Assembly (NCBI GenBank): GCA_010909165.1
Contig: VJWM01000116.1
Location: 558,001 to 622,000 of the forward strand
Reading direction: 5' to 3'
DNA from: Anthoceros angustus
Lineage: Eukaryota; Streptophyta; Anthocerotopsida; Anthocerotales; Anthocerotaceae
Length of the DNA stretch: 64,000 nucleotides
In this document: one piece after another, positions 61,991 to 64,000 of the stretch
How positions within the stretch are numbered: the first letter of the stretch is position 1
How the letters are laid out: the number at the start of each line of letters is the position of its first letter
Program-made: the position numbers and the translations under genes
The notes under the pieces: generated by a model
Databases searched by the model: none
Told to the model about the DNA's origin: nothing
Seen by the model: the letters and a program-made list of their open reading frames with translations, nothing else

Positions 61991-63017
61991 ATATATCGCA
62001 GTCGCTTCATGGCGGCGTAAGTATGATTGCCTCCCAAGACTCATAATATACTTCTTTGCGGAACTTTTTCCGCCTAATGTTTTGATATCCTCGCATGGAT
62101 GGGTCAATCATACAAAGCAAAGGCAGCACACCTTCTTCAATACGACCCTTGAGATGACGCGAGCTGTAGTTCGCCCAAGCCTCATCCACTTGACGAACCC
62201 GAGCATCCGAGTTAGAACGGCGCTCAAATTCTCCGACTTCTGTCATTTACGGCACCACCTTCTTCGCATATGCGACTCCGACTTTCTGCAAATAATCCTC
62301 ATGCATCATAGACGCCTTTTCTCCATCTGTTGAGACATGCAATGTTGGAATCTCATTGTCCCTTGGACGCTTGAACTTTTTCCGCTGCTGGCAACGCCCG
62401 CCCGGACCTCAGTGCCCACCACCTTCCTCATCATGCATGCTTTTCCGCTTCTCATGGCCCCCGACGCCTTCCAGCAAGCCTGAGGCCGGCATGCCGGCGC
62501 CCTCCACCCGCTCGCCGCATGCCGCGCCTCTCAGACATGAGGGCGCCGCATGCCGGCGCCCTCCTCCTCTACAAGAGGCGCGGCATGCCGGCGCCCTCCT
62601 CCTCTCGGGAGGCGCGGCATGCCGCGCCTCCTCCTCTCGGGAGGCGCGGCATGCCGGCGCCTCCTCCTCACCATAGTCGAGGGCGCATGCCGCCTCCGCA
62701 TCATCAGATCAGGCGCCGGCATGCCGCCCTCTTCCTCCTCACCATAGTCGAGGGCGCCGGCATGCCGCCCCGGCCCCCTCTTCCATGTAGCAGGGACTCC
62801 TCCCATGGTGCTTGGATGGCGACGACCTTGGAAGGAATCCGTCAGCTGCGGCAAACCTCCCTCCATCACCCTCGCCTCCCCATCATCCTCTTCAAATGCC
62901 TCCGCATCCGAATGACCCAGAACTGGAATAGGCCCATCCTCCTCATCGGAAGGTCCGAACTGCCTCATTGTCTTCTACTTCCGGTCGAGTTTGAAGTCCC
63001 TGTCTTGTCCTCCTCAC
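61991..63017. other. Spacer between the two segmental copies, palindrome-rich
   Basis: The minus strand at 62246-62007 encodes FERRSNSDARVRQVDEAWAN and RKKFRKEVYYESWE, protein-like but unrecognised. Bases 62480-62790 carry a cluster of about nine GCATGC-centred palindromes. A minus-strand frame at 62968-62850 is acidic (PSDEEDGPIPVLGHSDAEAF) and resembles the acidic block at 58850-58915 on the other strand. Confidence 0.45.
62480..62790. repeat. Cluster of GC-rich GCATGC palindromes
   Basis: About nine copies occur within 310 bases. The core is GGCGCCGGCATGCCGGCGCC and variants such as GAGGCGCGGCATGCCGCGCC, separated by short CTCCTCCTC or CACCATAGTCGAGGGC linkers. Copies vary by loss or gain of CGG or GC next to the centre, yet stay palindromic. 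Confidence 0.9.
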
Positions 63018-64000
63018 ATCTCTCGCTACCACTTGGTATTTCACGATACACTCGTGGTTGGAACAAGAACGATCGCAGGCCTTCTTCCATGTCCATGTCC
63101 GCTAGGGTCCTTTGTTCGCTTCTCCGGACCCTTCCATGTGTGCACTTCCAAGAAAGCGGAAGTCCTCTAGTTTTTCAAATCGCACATCTTTCACTTGCCG
63201 CATGCCGCGCCCTCCTCCTCACCATAGTCGAGGGCGCCGCATGCCGGCCCCACCCCACTTGTTACAACCAAACGAAGGAAATGGTGGGAGAGGCGCGCAT
63301 GCCGCCCGCCCCCACTCCAATGAGTCTTAAAACAAATGACACGTACCTTTCCATCGAACTGCTTGAAACCGTGCAATAACATCATCCGAAGAGTGCATTG
63401 GGTCGCTAACCATCTCGAAGGAGTCACATCCTAAGTGTTTCGCCATCGCCACTTGGATGACATGAAGTTTCTTTCTAGATCACCTCCTTGGACATACCAT
63501 TCGGTCTAGTAAACTGTCAAAACCTTTTCTCACACACTAATCAGCATTTTCGACCTGCCTCTCCGTGGAATTCCTTGAACCGCGCCATGGTTTCCTTGCA
63601 TCTCTTTGGGCTTAACAAAACGCTACGCCTTCACCTCTTCTCCAACTTTGCGTTTGCCCTTGCTCTTCTTGCTAGTACTGCAACATGTTTGGCCCGCGAA
63701 GTTCCATCGCCTCCCACTTGGTGAAGATCATCACGTTTTCCCACACCTTTCCCTCCAGTTTTGCTATGCATAGTATATGTGTCCGTTGTTGTCCACTTTG
63801 TTTTGCTTGTATTGCTCATCTTCCCGACCTTCGTCATCCTCTATCACAAGCACCTTGTATAAATTGAACTTCCGTTCATGCTCATTGTCACACCATCCCG
63901 CTTTGCAATCAAGTTCATCCACGAGGTATCCGACCGCTTCGATAAAGTTCATCTTTTTCCTCTTGTCCGACATTGTGTTGTGGTCGTTGCAACTCGCATC
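63018..64000 (-). repeat. Segmental duplication, copy 2 (continues past the window)
   Basis: This is the second copy of 60963-61990. It differs by small indels and by palindrome-bearing inserts at about 63195-63255 and 63290-63310, where copy 1 has different or shorter sequence. The minus-strand frame 63973-63764 (MNFIEAVGYLVDELDC, then KFNLYKVLVIEDDEGREDEQ) is better preserved here than in copy 1. It could be the N-terminal part of the element protein. Confidence 0.85.

Overview
The window is nuclear DNA of a land plant. The evidence is GT-AG spliced genes of plant families (a molybdenum cofactor sulfurase of the ABA3 type, a TDY-type MAP kinase, a chloroplast-type lipid phosphate phosphatase, a plant cytochrome b561, a ZHOUPI-like bHLH factor, a legume-type lectin), a nuclear tRNA-Lys, and a Ty1/copia retrotransposon primed by initiator tRNA-Met. 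Introns are mostly short (about 80 to 900 bases). I lean towards a seed-free plant (bryophyte, lycophyte or fern), but the sequence alone does not settle the lineage. Exon boundaries were derived by hand from splice dinucleotides, reading-frame phase and family similarity recalled from general knowledge; no search was run.

Layout. Bases 1-1257 hold the 3' part of a mitochondrial carrier gene (+). Bases 1258-19850 are repeat territory dominated by an 11.6-kb copia element (5543-17186, two 225-bp LTRs) whose pol gene is split by a nested insertion of about 4.9 kb. A gene island follows: a GC-rich minisatellite (19860-20490), a GDSL esterase of the IAH1 type (-), MoCo sulfurase (-, 19 exons, 885 aa), a UBA-domain protein (+), lipid phosphate phosphatase epsilon (-), cytochrome b561 (+, with a one-base frameshift) and a TDY MAP kinase (-, 10 exons, 531 aa). 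The pairs MoCo sulfurase/UBA and LPP-epsilon/cytochrome b561 are head to head and may share promoters. Bases 38854-44923 are mostly AT-rich repeats with one unrecognised, probably spliced, minus-strand gene candidate. Then come tRNA-Lys(CTT), a bHLH gene (+), a decaying acidic/CxxC minus-strand frame and an intronless GC-rich legume-lectin gene (+).

Bases 52860-64000 form a degenerate mobile-element landscape. It holds five tandem exon-like repeats, a DUF7869-like pseudogene, Lys/Arg-rich and acidic ORFs, a broken minus-strand frame resembling an N4/N6-type DNA methyltransferase, and a segmental duplication (about 60963-61990 against 63018-64000). Scattered through all of it are about twenty copies of a short GC-rich palindrome centred on GCATGC. 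This is the part most likely to represent an undescribed element family.

The host genes are ordinary housekeeping or signalling genes and show no shared pathway. The most direct functional link is that MoCo sulfurase activates aldehyde oxidase (ABA synthesis) and xanthine dehydrogenase, while the MAP kinase and lectin are plausible stress or signalling components; I do not infer a cluster.
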